DNA of 64,000 nt from Chiua virens. Lineage: Eukaryota > Basidiomycota > Agaricomycetes > Boletales > Boletaceae. Shown here piece by piece: positions 1 through 12,896 of this stretch; within the stretch, counting starts at the first letter, position 1; each line of letters starts with the position of its first letter. The stretch lies in NCBI GenBank assembly GCA_019787685.1, contig JAHNUO010000002.1, positions 1,364,001 to 1,428,000 on the forward strand. Reading direction: 5' to 3'. The translations under genes were made by a program, and so were the position numbers. The notes beneath the pieces were generated by a model. The model did no database searches. It was not told the origin of the DNA and worked only from the letters and a program-made list of their open reading frames with translations.

Positions 1-3000
1 ACACGACCATGCGCGCTGCCGCTGCCGATAAGTTCTCAATGGATGATCCACGTATCACAGAAAGAGACAGTCCTCTCCTGGCTTCTAAACAGCTCCTGTT
101 GGTCAAAGGTTTTATCGCAGACGTCACATTGACTCCGCAGGACGCCACAGGACTCCGGAGGATCTGCATGTGATGTGACATTCAGTGCAGAGGATGCACT
201 GACACACTTCGAGCTTGGTCTTATATACTCGGCCCTTCTTGCATTACAAACGATTCAAACCCTTCAGCAGTGTGCAACCTCTTCTCGGACCCCGAAATTC
301 CCGTCGGACTTTACGCGACAAACCATGGTGAATGTCCATGGGACACTCAAAGCCACTCGAATACGTCTGCGTTTCATGGACGAGACTGCGATCGCACGAG
401 TTAATTACCTCAATGTCACGTTCACCCCTCACGAGGCTCGCTGCTCCATCAACTCATTGCTTGTATGGGTCCCAGTCAATCGAGGGCGGTCGATCGTTGA
501 AGTATCAGAACCGGATGCAACTTGGGAGGAGTTTGGCCGTTTGCACAGGTGCACTTTGTCGCTTGCTCCGTCCTTGCAAGGTCCCATTCTGGTGGACAGC
601 GATAGCTTACGGATCCGAATCCCTTCTGGCTATGTCTTCGCCGAACTTCAGCTTGCCGTGGTGGTCACCATCAAGGCGATTAGACACCTGGTCCACACAG
701 TTCAAAACGCCAAATTTTCTCCTATTCTAGCTCCAGAGGGCGAGTCCGCGATGCTCGTTCCCGATCTCGCCTTTACTTGCCGGATGTTTTGCTTCGAGGC
801 CGCGGATGACTCTTTCGAGAGTCAGTTGGGATTCAATTTCAGGATTGGCCTTGCGGCAGCAAAAGCTAGACTTCACCGGGAAGAAGCCTTTGACGCAAAG
901 GTGACGGCGATTATATCGGGGAATGAAGCAACGTCGAGTACCCCAATCGTCAACAGAGATTATCAGTTTGGCGGAGAGCATTCAGTGTCGGTCCAAGATG
1001 CTCGCGAACGTTTGAATCTCGCGCACAGTCTAGACTGGATAACTAGGCACCGCCAATACATTCGAGAACGAGTAGCTCGAGAAGACTTGTTTTATCGCGA
1101 ACTTCATGGCGCAATACCACTGAAACGACCCACGAAACTTCCCAATCTCGTCAAGCTTGCGAAGACTTTGCGCATTCCTCCGCTGCTTCGCATTACAGTA
1201 TCAGATCTCCATCTACACCTTCAACGTCCTACTTTCCTCCTGGACAGTTGTCCTCATTTCTGCACGAACAAGGGGGTGGCATACCTTACGAGACCTGCTA
1301 CTCTTTGCTTATTCCCATGCACCTCAACATCTCTCTCACCGCCGCTCAGGTTTCCATCCGTGACTATCCGTTACCGTTGCTTTATATCCCTTCCAGGCCT
1401 AGCGATTGTAGATCTCCGTCACTGATTTTTGATTCTGACCTTGTCGTCGCCGAAGCAATGGGTCCTCCTCAGTCGGTTGATTGGATCCCTTGTCCTGTCG
1501 CCGGTATTGAAGACGGATTCACGCCCAGTCACCCTTTCATAGTCCGTGTCCCAAAGACCCTAATGCCAGTGAAGACATACGCTCGACCACTTATATCAGT
1601 TCTGACTGATCTGCCGACAGCTTTCGCTTGGGGCGTTAGCTACAGTCCAGCGATCCAGGATATTGTCCGCTTTTTGGATAGCTTGACTCCTGAAACTCGG
1701 GATCGATCCCCACACCTAGGATTTTGGGACAAGGTAAGAACCCATTTGTCATTTGTCACAAGGTGTCCTAACTTTGGAGGTCCTCAGTTAAGGTTGATCT
1801 TTCACTGGACAATCGAAATTTCGTTCAAAGAAGAAGTCCGCCTATATATTAAAGGTGCGAACACTCGGTGTATTTACATGCAAATGCTGACACCTTGCCA
1901 GGCAATCGCAATCCGTATATCTTGGACAGAGATGGCGCCGGTTTTGCACTATGTTGGCAGGGTGAACCACAAATCAGTATCGGTGCTCGAAACAAGGACC
2001 GGGAGCTCGTGCAGGTTACCAGCGACTCTATGTCCATTATCATACCAAAGTGAGTCAACTAGTATGATTGTCTGATATGAACTACACCTTTATTAGATTC
2101 GAAGCGTTGTCTGGCTCTGGAGGCATTTATGCACAGGGCCACGTTGTTGCAAGATGTGATTGGGTCAAAATGTGTGCTAACCTGTGTTCCGGTGTTCGCT
2201 TCGGCGTCGGTACTATATTTGAACGTACATGCAGCAGGCTAGAATGCAGCAAGTGCACAGGCGGTCCCTTTGATCGTGGCTGTCGATATTTTAATTTCCG
2301 TCCGCATCACACAGTACAGTTGGTTAAACTTGATCCTTCAGAGCCACAGGTAAGTTTCATTCAGAGTTTGTTGTGAATTCACTCAAGCAAGTGCAGATTG
2401 GACATGATTCGTATCACGGTTTCCGCTCAAACTTCATCCATCTCTCGATCTCAGTAACATCAGCTCTTCGACCAGGATCAACCTCTGATCCCCAACCCAG
2501 CAGCTTTCACCTCACCCCGAAGGCATTTTCGAGCTTCTGGTCGTGGTGGGGTTTGTTTGACAATGGACTGTCCTTGCCGATTAGACAAGGTTCCCTTTAC
2601 ACTCGGAAGCCTCCATCACCAAAATTTGCGCGCCACTTAGCAACGCTCAAATACCGAATTTCGATACCAGAGCTGTTCATAACACACGTTTACATCGATG
2701 ACAGCAGAGAGTCGTGGGAAGATGGGATCACAACTATTGTCGGCTTAAAGGCCAAAGTCAGCCACTTTCAAGCTGACATGCACCAAAGGGACCAGGAAAC
2801 GGTCGCACCGGGTAAAGTTCCTGACAGTATTCAGGTTGTGCGACATAAACCGTTCTATGCTGCCGAGGTTGTTCTGAAGAACGTGGACCTCCGTGCCATG
2901 CTGGCCGTTTTCCCGGAGCCTCTGAAACAATCGGTGCCTCTTTCCGCCCATTCCCCTAACGGCAGCAGGAACCAAGTTCCTTCTTCATGTTCGACAGTTT

Positions 3001-6000
3001 CACCCTCGTGGCTCAATAATGATGACTTTGTCGAGACGGATTGGTCACCTGCGTATAATCTTCCGGAACTCCAGCTATTCCCTGTACTTTCCTGCCCAAA
3101 GGTGACTTACCTCAAGAAGAACTTGCATGTCGCCGATATCCAAGCGGAAAACAGTAAGTTTGGCGATGAAGATACACATACATGTTTGCTGGGGAGTGAG
3201 CCATGTGAAGAACTTTCGGTTTCACTCAGTCGATGTCAAGTAATTTCAATTCTTCTGTTTTACTCTAGCTGTCCCACAGGTGGAGATTTCCCTTGCAGAA
3301 CGACGGATTTTAAAGCTGCGACATATGGCAGAGGAGGAAGCAATGGCAGGCCAGCATGTCCAGGTCCGCTTGAATCATGGAAGCTGTGGAATCTGTTATT
3401 GATCTACGTTTCAGAGGCAGTATCCCTTGGATAAAATGGTCACCCTTCTGCAAAACTACATAAGTCATCTGGAAGGGGTAGACCAATGTCCGGAGGATGC
3501 ACGCAAGAGTAATGTCGACAGCTATTATATGCCAGCTGAAATGGTCTCCGCTAATGAGTGGGCGGACTTCGAGAATGTCTATCAGGTACATTCCCCGAAT
3601 TTGTTCATGTGCAATGCTGTTCGCGATGTAGGGTTTTGTCTTCTTTCGAGGTATCGGACCTAAACCCGCCTTATAGGTCTTGATGCAGTACTACAACTGC
3701 TCTAGAGCCCGTCGTGGGTATGAATACCACATGGCCACTCGGTAGGTGAATGTAACCGTATATCTGGTTTGTATTGACCACGTCCGATAGTGCTGTCAAA
3801 TTTATCCGAGAACAGGCCGAAGCCATGGTATCTCAAGCAACCAGTCCCGCTACTGAGAAGTCCAAGGCCTCCGCTGGTGCCGCACAAGTAGCCGCCTCCG
3901 CTTTGCGCAGAATGTTGGCCGGAGGACGAGGTAGCACCTCCATTGACATCCAAACAAACGCTGTTTCCGACCCAGCTGACGTCAAACCTTTGGAGGGATG
4001 GGAGGAAGGAGTTATTCTTCGAAAGAGGCACTTTTGCCTTCTGTTGAAGCCTCAAATCATTTTGAGGAGCGAAGACTCCTTAGCCGACGCTAATGCGGAA
4101 GGGGTTGTGATTCTCGCCCCAGTACAAGCGAAGTTGCAGGTCTTCAAAATTATGGATGCATCCAATTTGGAAGATCCTGTCAGTGGGCATATCATGCACA
4201 GGTACGACAATTTCTCATGAGGTTTGATCGATTCTCAATCTCCGAAAGGAACTACATGTCACTAGATGGTCTTCAAACCTTTTGTCCCGCCGATTCCGAC
4301 CCTTATGACAATGGTTCAGTCCCACTGGAAGTGCTGCTTGATTATCGTTGCGAGAGCGTTTCCTTCGACCGTATTGTCCCTCAAACCAACGCGAACTGCC
4401 AATATGATCGGTTTAACCGACTCAGACTTCGTAACAGCATCGCTTCCGCCGCTTATTCGAGGACAAAACAAATGCACGGAGGAAGGCAGGCACACTTGCA
4501 TAACGACACTGTTGAGTATTTGATACGGTACCATTCCTTGTTCCTAACTTTGTGGATACTAGGATCTGGTGCAAGTCCATGTTCCTCGCTTTACTGTATC
4601 GGCAAACGATCGGCATTTCCAGTCCATCTCCAACATCATCGCGCATCTGGTCCTGTTTTCGGATGTCGCACACAAAGCTCGTCTGGAAAAACTGGAAACA
4701 CTGCTATTTGCATATGATTTCACTGACTTGAGGTCCGCTGCCACCGTAGTCTCCGACCTTCAGACTCGTCTCAGAACCGTGCTGGAGACACGCGACGATG
4801 TCGGTCGCCAATTGCGGGATGACCGTCCCCAGACGAAGTTGCAGACCCTGAAACTTGAAGCTCACACTTTCCTACTAGTCGAGGAGCTTAACTTAATTTT
4901 CGATGCAATTCGATTAGCTCAGAGCAGAACTGATGGTTATTCGGATCAGAAATCTGCTCTCCTTCTACAAGCTTCTTCGTCAGAAATTTCTTGGAAAATG
5001 CTGGACGAAAATCGGGACCTGCTCGCGAAACTCGCCGTGCGAAATATAGACTTTTCGTGGCTGAGCAAACAAGACTCTTCCACTGCCAACCGCTTGACCG
5101 TTGGCGACCTGCAGGCCTTCGATGGATCCCCAAGCGCGGTTTGGACAGAAATCGTCTCGAAATACGAGGAACCTTCCAATCACCCACTATATAAGGTATT
5201 TCCGTTATCGTTATCGAGCGTCTTTACATGTTCTCATTATATGGGCAGAGGGATCTTTTTCTAACCGCTGATTGGATGGTGCTGGCGCCTGTCGGAGGCA
5301 TTACAATTTATGAGAAGTTCCAACTCGATTTTCATCCCATCCGTCTGCAGCTCGATGCTCGCCTTGGCCAGCGTATCATGGAGTATGTCTGGCCCGCTCG
5401 GCGAGGGAGGAATCGAGCACACACGCAGTCTACAGCTGACTTCCCTGAACTGCACGGTCCCTCAGAACAGCCTCCCTCGAGATCTTCTTTGGAATCCGCT
5501 TTGCTGTTGCAAAAACCACGTGGATCCTTGGATTCGAACAGACTTACTCCCAATTCCACAAAATTAGGGTCTTCTCGATCATTCACTGATTTACGTAGCG
5601 CAGCTGCTGAGTCCACAAAGACGCCGATTGAAACTCCCTTTGGCCGCACTACGACGCCAGACCCGTACGTCAATGAAGATACTTGGGGTCTCAAGAAAGC
5701 GAATCGAGAGGACCAAGCTGAAAAGGAAAAGGATGACGCTGTAGAAATGAAAACACGCTCCTCGCAGAAAACCTTTGTTCTTGTGCGAATTTCAAGGTCG
5801 GCCACTAGCTGATCTGATTCGCTTTTGCCTAAATTATCAATCTAGCATTGAGCTCTTACTGAGCATGATGAAGGCGGAGTCCTTCGAGTGCCGTGACGCA
5901 AAGATTCGTACTCATACGTTGGAATTTCGCAACCAGACTTGGAGTGTATGTGTCCTTTTCTATCTCACTTTGCATTGAAATTCACTGAGTTGTCATAGTT

Positions 6001-6523
6001 TGAGGAGCTTGTCGATCAATTCATACCCAATGACCTCACTTGGAGAGGTTGGGTCCGTATGGCCTTTCATCAGCCACTCGTCCCGGTCCTTCCGGTTGCT
6101 CGCGAACTCTTCTCAAAGACGAAGCTTATCCAATCCAAAAACACTTCGCAGAGCGATTCTCGCCCCTCGTCGAAGACATTTATTCTGCGAGGGAGAAAGA
6201 CTGATTCCACAATACGGGCGCATGCTCCACGGAGATCGTCTTCGAGCGGGGGTATCCCGGGTACCTTTGCCCCCTCCAACAGCTTGATCGGGGCGACGCT
6301 CGTGGATGAACCAGAAACCACAGAATTAGATCCACCCGCTCACGACCCCAGTGGAAAGCGTCCTCAGCTTCGGCCACGATTACTTAGTATGTTTGCTCGC
6401 GGGAAGAGCGAGGCACGTAGACCACCGAGTGTGCGTTTATCTTTGTTTGTTTCTCACACTGCCTCGACTCAAATTCCGTCGCAGGGAGCGCATCGCTCGT
6501 CAGGAGATTCTCTATCACAATAA
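1..6523 (+). CDS. FMP27: FMP27/BLTP2-family bridge-like lipid transfer protein, C-terminal part (5' end outside window)
   Basis: This is the C-terminal portion of a very large FMP27/SABRE/hobbit-family protein, a rod-like lipid conduit at ER-plasma membrane contacts. Family blocks seen in order include AADDSFESQLGF (about 790-850), SLLIPMHL...VSIRDYPLPLL (1300-1385), DGAGFALCWQGEP, LVQVTSDSMSI, GVRFGVG (2190), HFCLLLKPQIILRSED (4030-4080), VHVPRFTVSANDRHFQSI (4570-4625), ADWMVLAPVGGITIYEKF (5270-5325) and MAFHQPLVPVLPVARELFSKTK (6060-6125, spaced family block). Introns I can place are 1734-1787, 1855-1901, 2050-2096, 2350-2396, 3154-3268, 3364-3416, 3742-3790 and about 5797-5844. Three one-base frame changes lie near 171, 1235 and 4562 with no splice signal to explain them. 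The last exon is uncertain: reading through gives a stop at 6523, but a 54-nt intron at 6431-6484 is possible, and another frame stays open to 6566. The family assignment is firm; gene integrity is not. Confidence 0.88.
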
Positions 6524-6566
6524 ATACACGAGACTCGATTGTGAACAATCGATTGACGACTATTGA

Positions 6567-7093
6567 TTAACTTTAGCATTAGCATACTCACTGGACTCAT
6601 CTCTCAGGAGATCGTTGCATATCCATCCCGCACGTCTGTTAACAGTTGCTGACACTGCATAAATTTTCACACCTTTCGCATCCCCTTACGTATTAGAGGA
6701 CAGTATCTACATCAGTTTTATGGTGGACCATTTTGCCTGCGCCGCGATAGTGGTAACTGAACCACCTGTGCAATTCACACTGGCAAGCCAGACGACGTCA
6801 CAATTTGGAAGATGTGCTCTGGTTGCACACTCAAGTCAAATACAGTACATTAAGGATTGTTGAAATCCGACTACTACACTCGAAACCACGTCAAGTCCCT
6901 GCCTCCCAAGGAGGCACCTGACAGGCCCACAAAGCAGCATCCATCCACACTGTCTCTTCGATGCTCTAACCGGACCGGACATGATATAATCGCAACACAA
7001 CTACCCAGGGTCAAGTGCAAAGCCTCCTCAATGCGAGAAGGCCCTGATAAATTAACCACTTCATGGGCGCTGTTGAAGCGCAAGGACGGAAAT
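6567..7093. other. Convergent intergenic region, no gene seen
   Basis: This is about 530 bp between the 3' ends of the FMP27-like gene and the methionine synthase gene. It must hold both 3' UTRs and polyadenylation signals. Short open frames here are not supported by codon pattern or by any recognised family. I see no repeat or structured RNA. Confidence 0.6.
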
Positions 7094-9765
7094 TCAAGCA
7101 GCATGCAGGCGAGCCCAGCGAGCAGCGTTGACAAGGTTTGTCAAAGAGGCTGGGGAGGAAAATTTGGTTCACTTGTATGTGTAGAGAAGAGAAAGGATGT
7201 ACCTTTGGTCTCCTTCCAGCCACGCGTCTTCAGGCCACAGTCGGGGTTGACGAACACCAAGTGGCTAGGAATGATGCTAAGGGTGGCCTTAAGACGGTCT
7301 ATGATCTCCTGTTCGCTGGGAATACGTGGGGAATGGATATCGTAGACACCAGGACCGATCTCATTAGAGTACCCGTACTGCTTGAACGTGTGCAACAACT
7401 TCATGTCGCTCTTCGAGAATTCGATAGAGATCACGTCAGCGTCAAGGCGCTGGATGGACGGGAAGATGTCGCCGAAGTCGGAGTAGCAAAAGTGGGAGTG
7501 GGTCTGGGTGTCATCACGAACACCCGCTGTAGCGAGCTTAAAGGTGTCGACAGCCCACTGCAGGTACTCATCCCAGTCAGCACTGCGAAGAGGTAGCTAG
7601 GATAAATGTCAGATAGCTGGCGCATTATATTTGGGAATCAACGTACACCCTCTCGGATAGCAGGTTCATCAACCTGGATGGCAGCGATGCCAGCCCCCTC
7701 GAGATCAACGACTTCAGTCACGCAACGCCAATGCCAATTGCTGTGATTGCAGCTTGCGTGGCACGTCTTCGCGAGGGAACGACCAGTTCAAGATTGTGAC
7801 GGGGCCAGTAAGCATACCCTTGACAGGCTTGGTGGTGACACTTTGAGCATAGCTGCTCCATCTCACAGTCATAGGCTCAGGGCGGCTAACGTCGGACACG
7901 ATGATCGGGGGTCGGACGTAGCTGCAAGGAGCACATCAGGTCAAGTTGACAATGCAAGTCGGGCAACTTACCGAGAACCGTAAGATTGAACCCAACCATT
8001 CTGAGTAAAGACAAAACCACTTAATCTCTCGCCGAAGTATTGGACCATGTCATTTCTCTCTGGTTCACCGTGAACGAGAAGGTCAAGGCCAACCTCCTCC
8101 TGGAAGCGAACGACTTCGTCTATTTCCTTTGCGATGAATTTCTCGTACTCAGCCTCAGGTAATTTCGCCCTTGCCGAGCTTAGAACGAGCATTACGGATC
8201 TCGTTGGTTTGCTCCAGGAAGTCGTCAGAACGACGCCGCTTACAGCCGTGATCATAAAATACTCACAGGGAATGAACCTATGGTAGGTCGTAGGGAATTT
8301 GGGTAATTTGATCTTCTCAGCCTGAATTGCCTTGCGAGTAGCGAATGGGCTCTTGCGGTGGTACATGTGCTCTTCGATAGCAGCGACACGCTTGCGCACA
8401 GCGTCGTCGGAATTGTGTTCGAATTCACGACGCTTGGCAATAGAAACCTTGTTCGCCTCCAAAGCAGCCGCTACCTCCGGGTTTTGAGAACCAGAAAGGA
8501 CTGCAGCGATGGTCGCAACTTCCGCAGCCTTTTCCAGGGCAAAGGAGAACCAATCCTTCTGTTGCGGGTTCAACTTCTTCTCATTAGCCAAGGTTACCGG
8601 AGTGTGCAACAGAGAGGACGAGGTGGCAATAACGACGCGGTCTTGCCCAAGAGCATCAATGGCCTTTTGCCCTAGCCTAATTGCGACATTGAAGTCGGTC
8701 TTCCATATATTTCTCCCGGAAACGACGCCAAGGGAGAGAACAATCCGGGTAGATTTAACTGCATCCAGGACCGCATCGAGTTGTTTAGGTGCGCGAGCCA
8801 GATCAATGTGAAGACCAGCCACAGGAAGCTTGGCGATAAAGTTCAGGTTCGAATCCAAACGAGCGAAGTAGGTCGTCAACATAATTTTAGGAGCGACGGG
8901 AACGAGCTCAGCGTAGGCGGTAGCATAATGCTTGTCAAGTTCCAATGCTTTGTCTAGAGCGAGAATTGGCTCGTCAACCTGGACGGAGTCGACACCAGCA
9001 GCCTTGAGCTCGGACAACTAATTGTTTGTAGACGGGCAAGATCTTGGGGAGTAAGGAGATTGGCTGGAAGTTAGGAGATGCTTCTTTGGCGGCCTTTCCG
9101 AGAACGAGGTAAGAAATCGGTCCCAAAACCACTGGTCGGGTAACGACACCCAGTCCTTTGGCCTCGGTATACTCCTGAAGCGCTTTGTTAGACAACAGCT
9201 TGAAATCAGTCTCATCGGAGAGTTCTGGGACGACGTAGTGGTAGTTAGAGTCGAACCTGAATACAGCGCTGATTAAGTGACAGGAACAAGGATATGAGGT
9301 AGATCGCTAACCATTTCTTCATCTCACAAGCAGGGACATCAACACCATCAGCTTGACGTCCACGACCCATGGCGAAAAAGACATCGAGATCGGACAGTCC
9401 GAGTCCGAGATAACGCTTAGGAATGACATTGAAAGCCGTTGAATGGTTCAAGACGTGATCATAAAGCGTGAACTCGCCACTGGAAAAGGGTGAGTATATG
9501 AATCAACGGAGGAAGCGAACAACACACCTTGGGATCAAGTCAACTTTGCGTTCCTTGAGGCTGCTCCAGCTTGTCTTTCTGACATCAGCAGCAGCCTTCT
9601 GGAGGTCAGCAGCAGAGATCTTTCCCGCCCAGTAAGCCTCGACGGCCTTTTTAACCTCACGGTTTGCACCTGAATGAGGTGATGTCAGTGGCGATCAGAC
9701 TAGTATTGAGTGATATGAGTAAAGTACCGATGCGAGGGAAGCCAAGCACGCTAGGAGAGCACCAT
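7094..9765 (-). CDS. MET6: Cobalamin-independent methionine synthase (MetE/Met6)
   Basis: The enzyme transfers a methyl group from 5-methyltetrahydropteroyl-triglutamate to homocysteine, the last step of methionine synthesis, in the cytosol. Read on the minus strand from 9765, the first exon gives [13 protein letters not shown] once one base is skipped at 9753. Then come [34 protein letters not shown], the folate/homocysteine core, and C-terminal blocks [12 protein letters not shown] (about 7480-7515), [20 protein letters not shown] and [19 protein letters not shown] last intron (about 7140-7200) joins to [19 protein letters not shown] and a stop at 7094. An intron with branch CTGAC lies near 8190-8260. 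Four single extra bases (about 8158, 8285, 9018 and 9753) each restore the conserved frame when ignored. The active-site His/Cys regions are present. The gene looks functional apart from these indels, which are probably sequence errors because loss would cause methionine auxotrophy. Confidence 0.93.
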
Positions 9766-10889
9766 TCTGTATGGGAGAAGGAAAGAAAGAGGGGGATGGG
9801 GGATGATGACTGGGCAAGCTCGATTTTGAGATATTCGCGATGCCCGGCCCTGAGTTGATTACAACATATCTAATCAGCGGTAATCGGTTCCTCTTTGTCG
9901 GTTCCTCATGTGAATGCGCTCATCCTCAAATCCGCACTAGTCCCCTCCCGTGATATGGACACTTGATCACAACCATCCATGCTTGTGAAGAAATAAATCA
10001 CGCCATTTGTGACCCTGGCCATCGTTGCGCAATTGTTTCACTTCTACTAATGACGAATCCACACGCCAAAATCATGTTTAGGTCAAGTCTGGACTGTGAA
10101 TCGCACGCTGGAGTTGAACCAAGGGATTCATGCGAAATAAAAATGATGATATGAAACTCGACTCATCATAGTATTGTCCCGTACAAACGACTCGAGAGAG
10201 AGCGATCTAGCAAGTCCACCGTTGTCGTAATCATCGTGGTCGATCTCGTCATGAAACTACTAGATATCTTCCGCTCGGTCGAAACAAGTTTTTGTGTCGA
10301 TTCTGACTCATGCGGGGATGTCATGCACGGATATTATCTTGCGTGGGATCAGGGAGAATCGATACCCCACGCAAGACCACTCACTCCCAGAAACCAGAGT
10401 ACGGGTGAGATCTGTCTAAGCCCAATCCTGGGTAGCACTGGAAACGACGAGAATTCAAAGTCACATTAAGAAAGGCAGTCAGAAATAGAACATAATTTCG
10501 ACACCGAGTCGAGCAAGGGATCACAAGTGCGGAATCATGTGCCTCAAGCTACCCAGGCCGTGCGCGTGAGTTGAAACGTTGATACTATGTTCTTGTGGTG
10601 GGGTCAATGTCCAAGTTGACGGAAATTGTTTCTTCTGTCAATGTTTCATGATTTTGCGGTATTTCGGACACTTTGCCGGCCAGCATCATCTTCCCCCCAT
10701 CAACTTTAGGGAGTCTTAGACCTTCGTGCGGTAACATTCGTCCTTTGTTATATCACGTCCTCCTTCGTCATGTCGAGCTCGAATCTGCCAGGGCGAGTCA
10801 TCTGAGCAGGCTCACGGACCGGCACCCAGGCCTGATCCGGACACTTATAACTTCCAGCTGGTTGATCGATCCTTCAACACTCTGCCAGG
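9766..10889. other. Divergent intergenic region between MET6 and the dehydrogenase
   Basis: This is 1.1 kb between divergent genes. On the minus strand, a CATACAG acceptor lies immediately before the methionine synthase start, suggesting a 5' UTR intron for that gene. The rest is non-coding by eye: the short open frames (for example 9963-10154 and 10236-10469) match no family. It presumably contains both promoters. Confidence 0.5.
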
Positions 10890-12574
10890 ATGTCGTTCTC
10901 AGACAATACATCCTTCGTCCTCAAACAGGTTCACAATGCAGCATTCGAACCACGTCCGATTCCAGAAGGTAGTTCAAGACACCACGATTCCAGCGACATC
11001 CACTCATCACTGAGCCAGTCGATGATCACGATGTCCTTGTGGAAGTGAAGAAAACCGGTGAGATTGGATCCTTGCTTCTTCTGCTGACCTGATCTATAAC
11101 TTGAACATCGAACCTGTAGGAATCTGTGGATCAGATGTAATTTGGTCACTATTATGCTTTTACTGTAACTGGAGTTAATTTTCATCTAAGATTCACTTCC
11201 TCGAGCATGGAAGAATCGGTCCCCTTATCCTCCAGCCCGGGTCTGACATGGTTGGTCATCCTAAGGGAAGCAATTCATGCGCCAATCTACCCTACAATTT
11301 AGGTGCTCGGCCACGAGTCGTCCGGAGTCGTTTCCAAAGGTATCATTCAAGCCGACCATTAGTTCCAGGCTGACCATCGGCTTTTTTTTAATTCTCAGTC
11401 GGATCTTCCGTGACCCACCTTAAACCAGGAGACCGTGTTGCCATAGAGCCTGGCGCTACGTGCAGGAAGTGTGATGCTTGTAAGGAGGGGAGATACCAGG
11501 TCACTCACTGTCCATCATTTCTGTGGCCTGCAGACGATTGATCCCATTATGATTAGTTGTGCCCTGATGTCAAGTTTGCAGCTACTCCACCCACTGATGG
11601 CACCCTCGGTCGCTACTATGCTGTTCCCTCAGATCTTGTTTACCCGCTTCCTCCTCATCTCACCCTCGAGGATGGCGCAATGGTAGGAAGTATCACATAA
11701 AGAGCTTTCCCGTGACTTACTTCAACTGCTCAAGATAGAGCCGCTGTCCGTCGCCGTCCATGCACTATCGAAACTCGGGGGCTTCAAGGCAAACCAGTCG
11801 ATCGTTGTTTTCGGCTGTGGTCCCGTCGGTGTCCTTTGCATGGCTGTCGCTAAGGCTTTTGGAGCGTCCCGAATTATCGCAGTCGACATCGTATCGAGTC
11901 GCCTTGATTTTGCGAAAGGTTATGCTGCCACGGACGTATACCAGCCTCCACCGGTGACACAAGGCGAGAGTAAAACTGAATACTCTAGAAGATCGGCGGC
12001 GGCGATGAGACAACAGCTTGGTATCGCAGAGCATGGCCCTAATGCTATCGACCTTGTTGTCGACGCGTCCGGCGCCGAGGTTTCCATTCAGACTGGTATT
12101 CACATCGTGAAGACTGGAGGGACATACGTGCAGGTGCGTTTTAGGGCGTGTTCTATTTAATATTAATTCCGTTCACTGTTGGTATCCAAGGTTGGCATGG
12201 GCCCATCCGACATCACCATTGATATGACCGTAGTAATTGTGAAAGAGATAGTCATGAAAGGATCCTTCCGCTACGGCGTTCGTTCCTTCGTTTCCTTCCA
12301 TCTTTCCCCTCGAGCTGATTGGCTGTAGCCCGGAGATTATCCGCTGGCCATTGCTCTAGTCACTCAAGGCAAGATAAACCTGAAACCTTTGGTTTCACAT
12401 CGGTCAGTTGTTGCGCGTGAACCTTTTCTTCCGCTGATAGAACACAACATCAGGTTCCCGTTCGAGGACGCTCCTGTGGCATTTCGAACAACCCGTAATG
12501 GGAAGAGTGACGACGGGAAGGGTGTCATCAAAGTCATAATCTCAGGTCCTGATGTCGATGTTAACGATGTGTAA
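10890..12574 (+). CDS. NAD-dependent xylitol/sorbitol dehydrogenase (medium-chain, zinc)
   Basis: This is a medium-chain polyol dehydrogenase that oxidises xylitol or sorbitol to the ketose in the fungal pentose/polyol catabolic pathway. The start is [20 protein letters not shown]. The catalytic zinc region GICGSD...HFLEHGRIG is followed by [10 protein letters not shown]. The structural zinc cysteines lie in [15 protein letters not shown] (four Cys). The Rossmann motif is [12 protein letters not shown], followed by [15 protein letters not shown]. The tail is [17 protein letters not shown]...[11 protein letters not shown]. About nine short introns can be placed with consistent phase, and I found no indel. 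Fungal xylitol, sorbitol and arabinitol dehydrogenases share these motifs, so the exact substrate cannot be read from the sequence. Confidence 0.9.
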
Positions 12575-12896
12575 TTTGTATTGGCAGTACTCACGGTGCA
12601 TGCCCATTAATGAAGCATTGATATCCGTTCGTCTTTCGCTCAGCACGAGGCTACATTTTACGTAATGTTGCTTACATCACCTCATTGGCGTTTGCACAAT
12701 AGCACAGGCTCCTGTCTTTCCTCAACCCGGTTCACAACTATGACCTTCCGGCAAAGGAATGCATACTACTTGCGCCTATCAACGAACGTTGTTCTACCAC
12801 TATTCGTTAGTAATTTCTGGTGTATTTTGTGTTTTGTCCATCAGTCTGATGGTGCATTTTGTCAAGCTTTACCTCGACGAACGGCACATTGATTGG
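12575..12896. other. Intergenic, no feature seen
   Basis: This is 322 bp between two genes on the same strand. It must contain the dehydrogenase 3' UTR and the promoter of the next gene. The overlapping short ORFs here have no recognisable similarity. Confidence 0.5.

Noticed and set aside
175..1425. Start of the first ORF treated as a gene start
   Set aside because: The codon is GTG and conserved FMP27 sequence continues upstream to the window edge in another frame; the gene begins outside the window.
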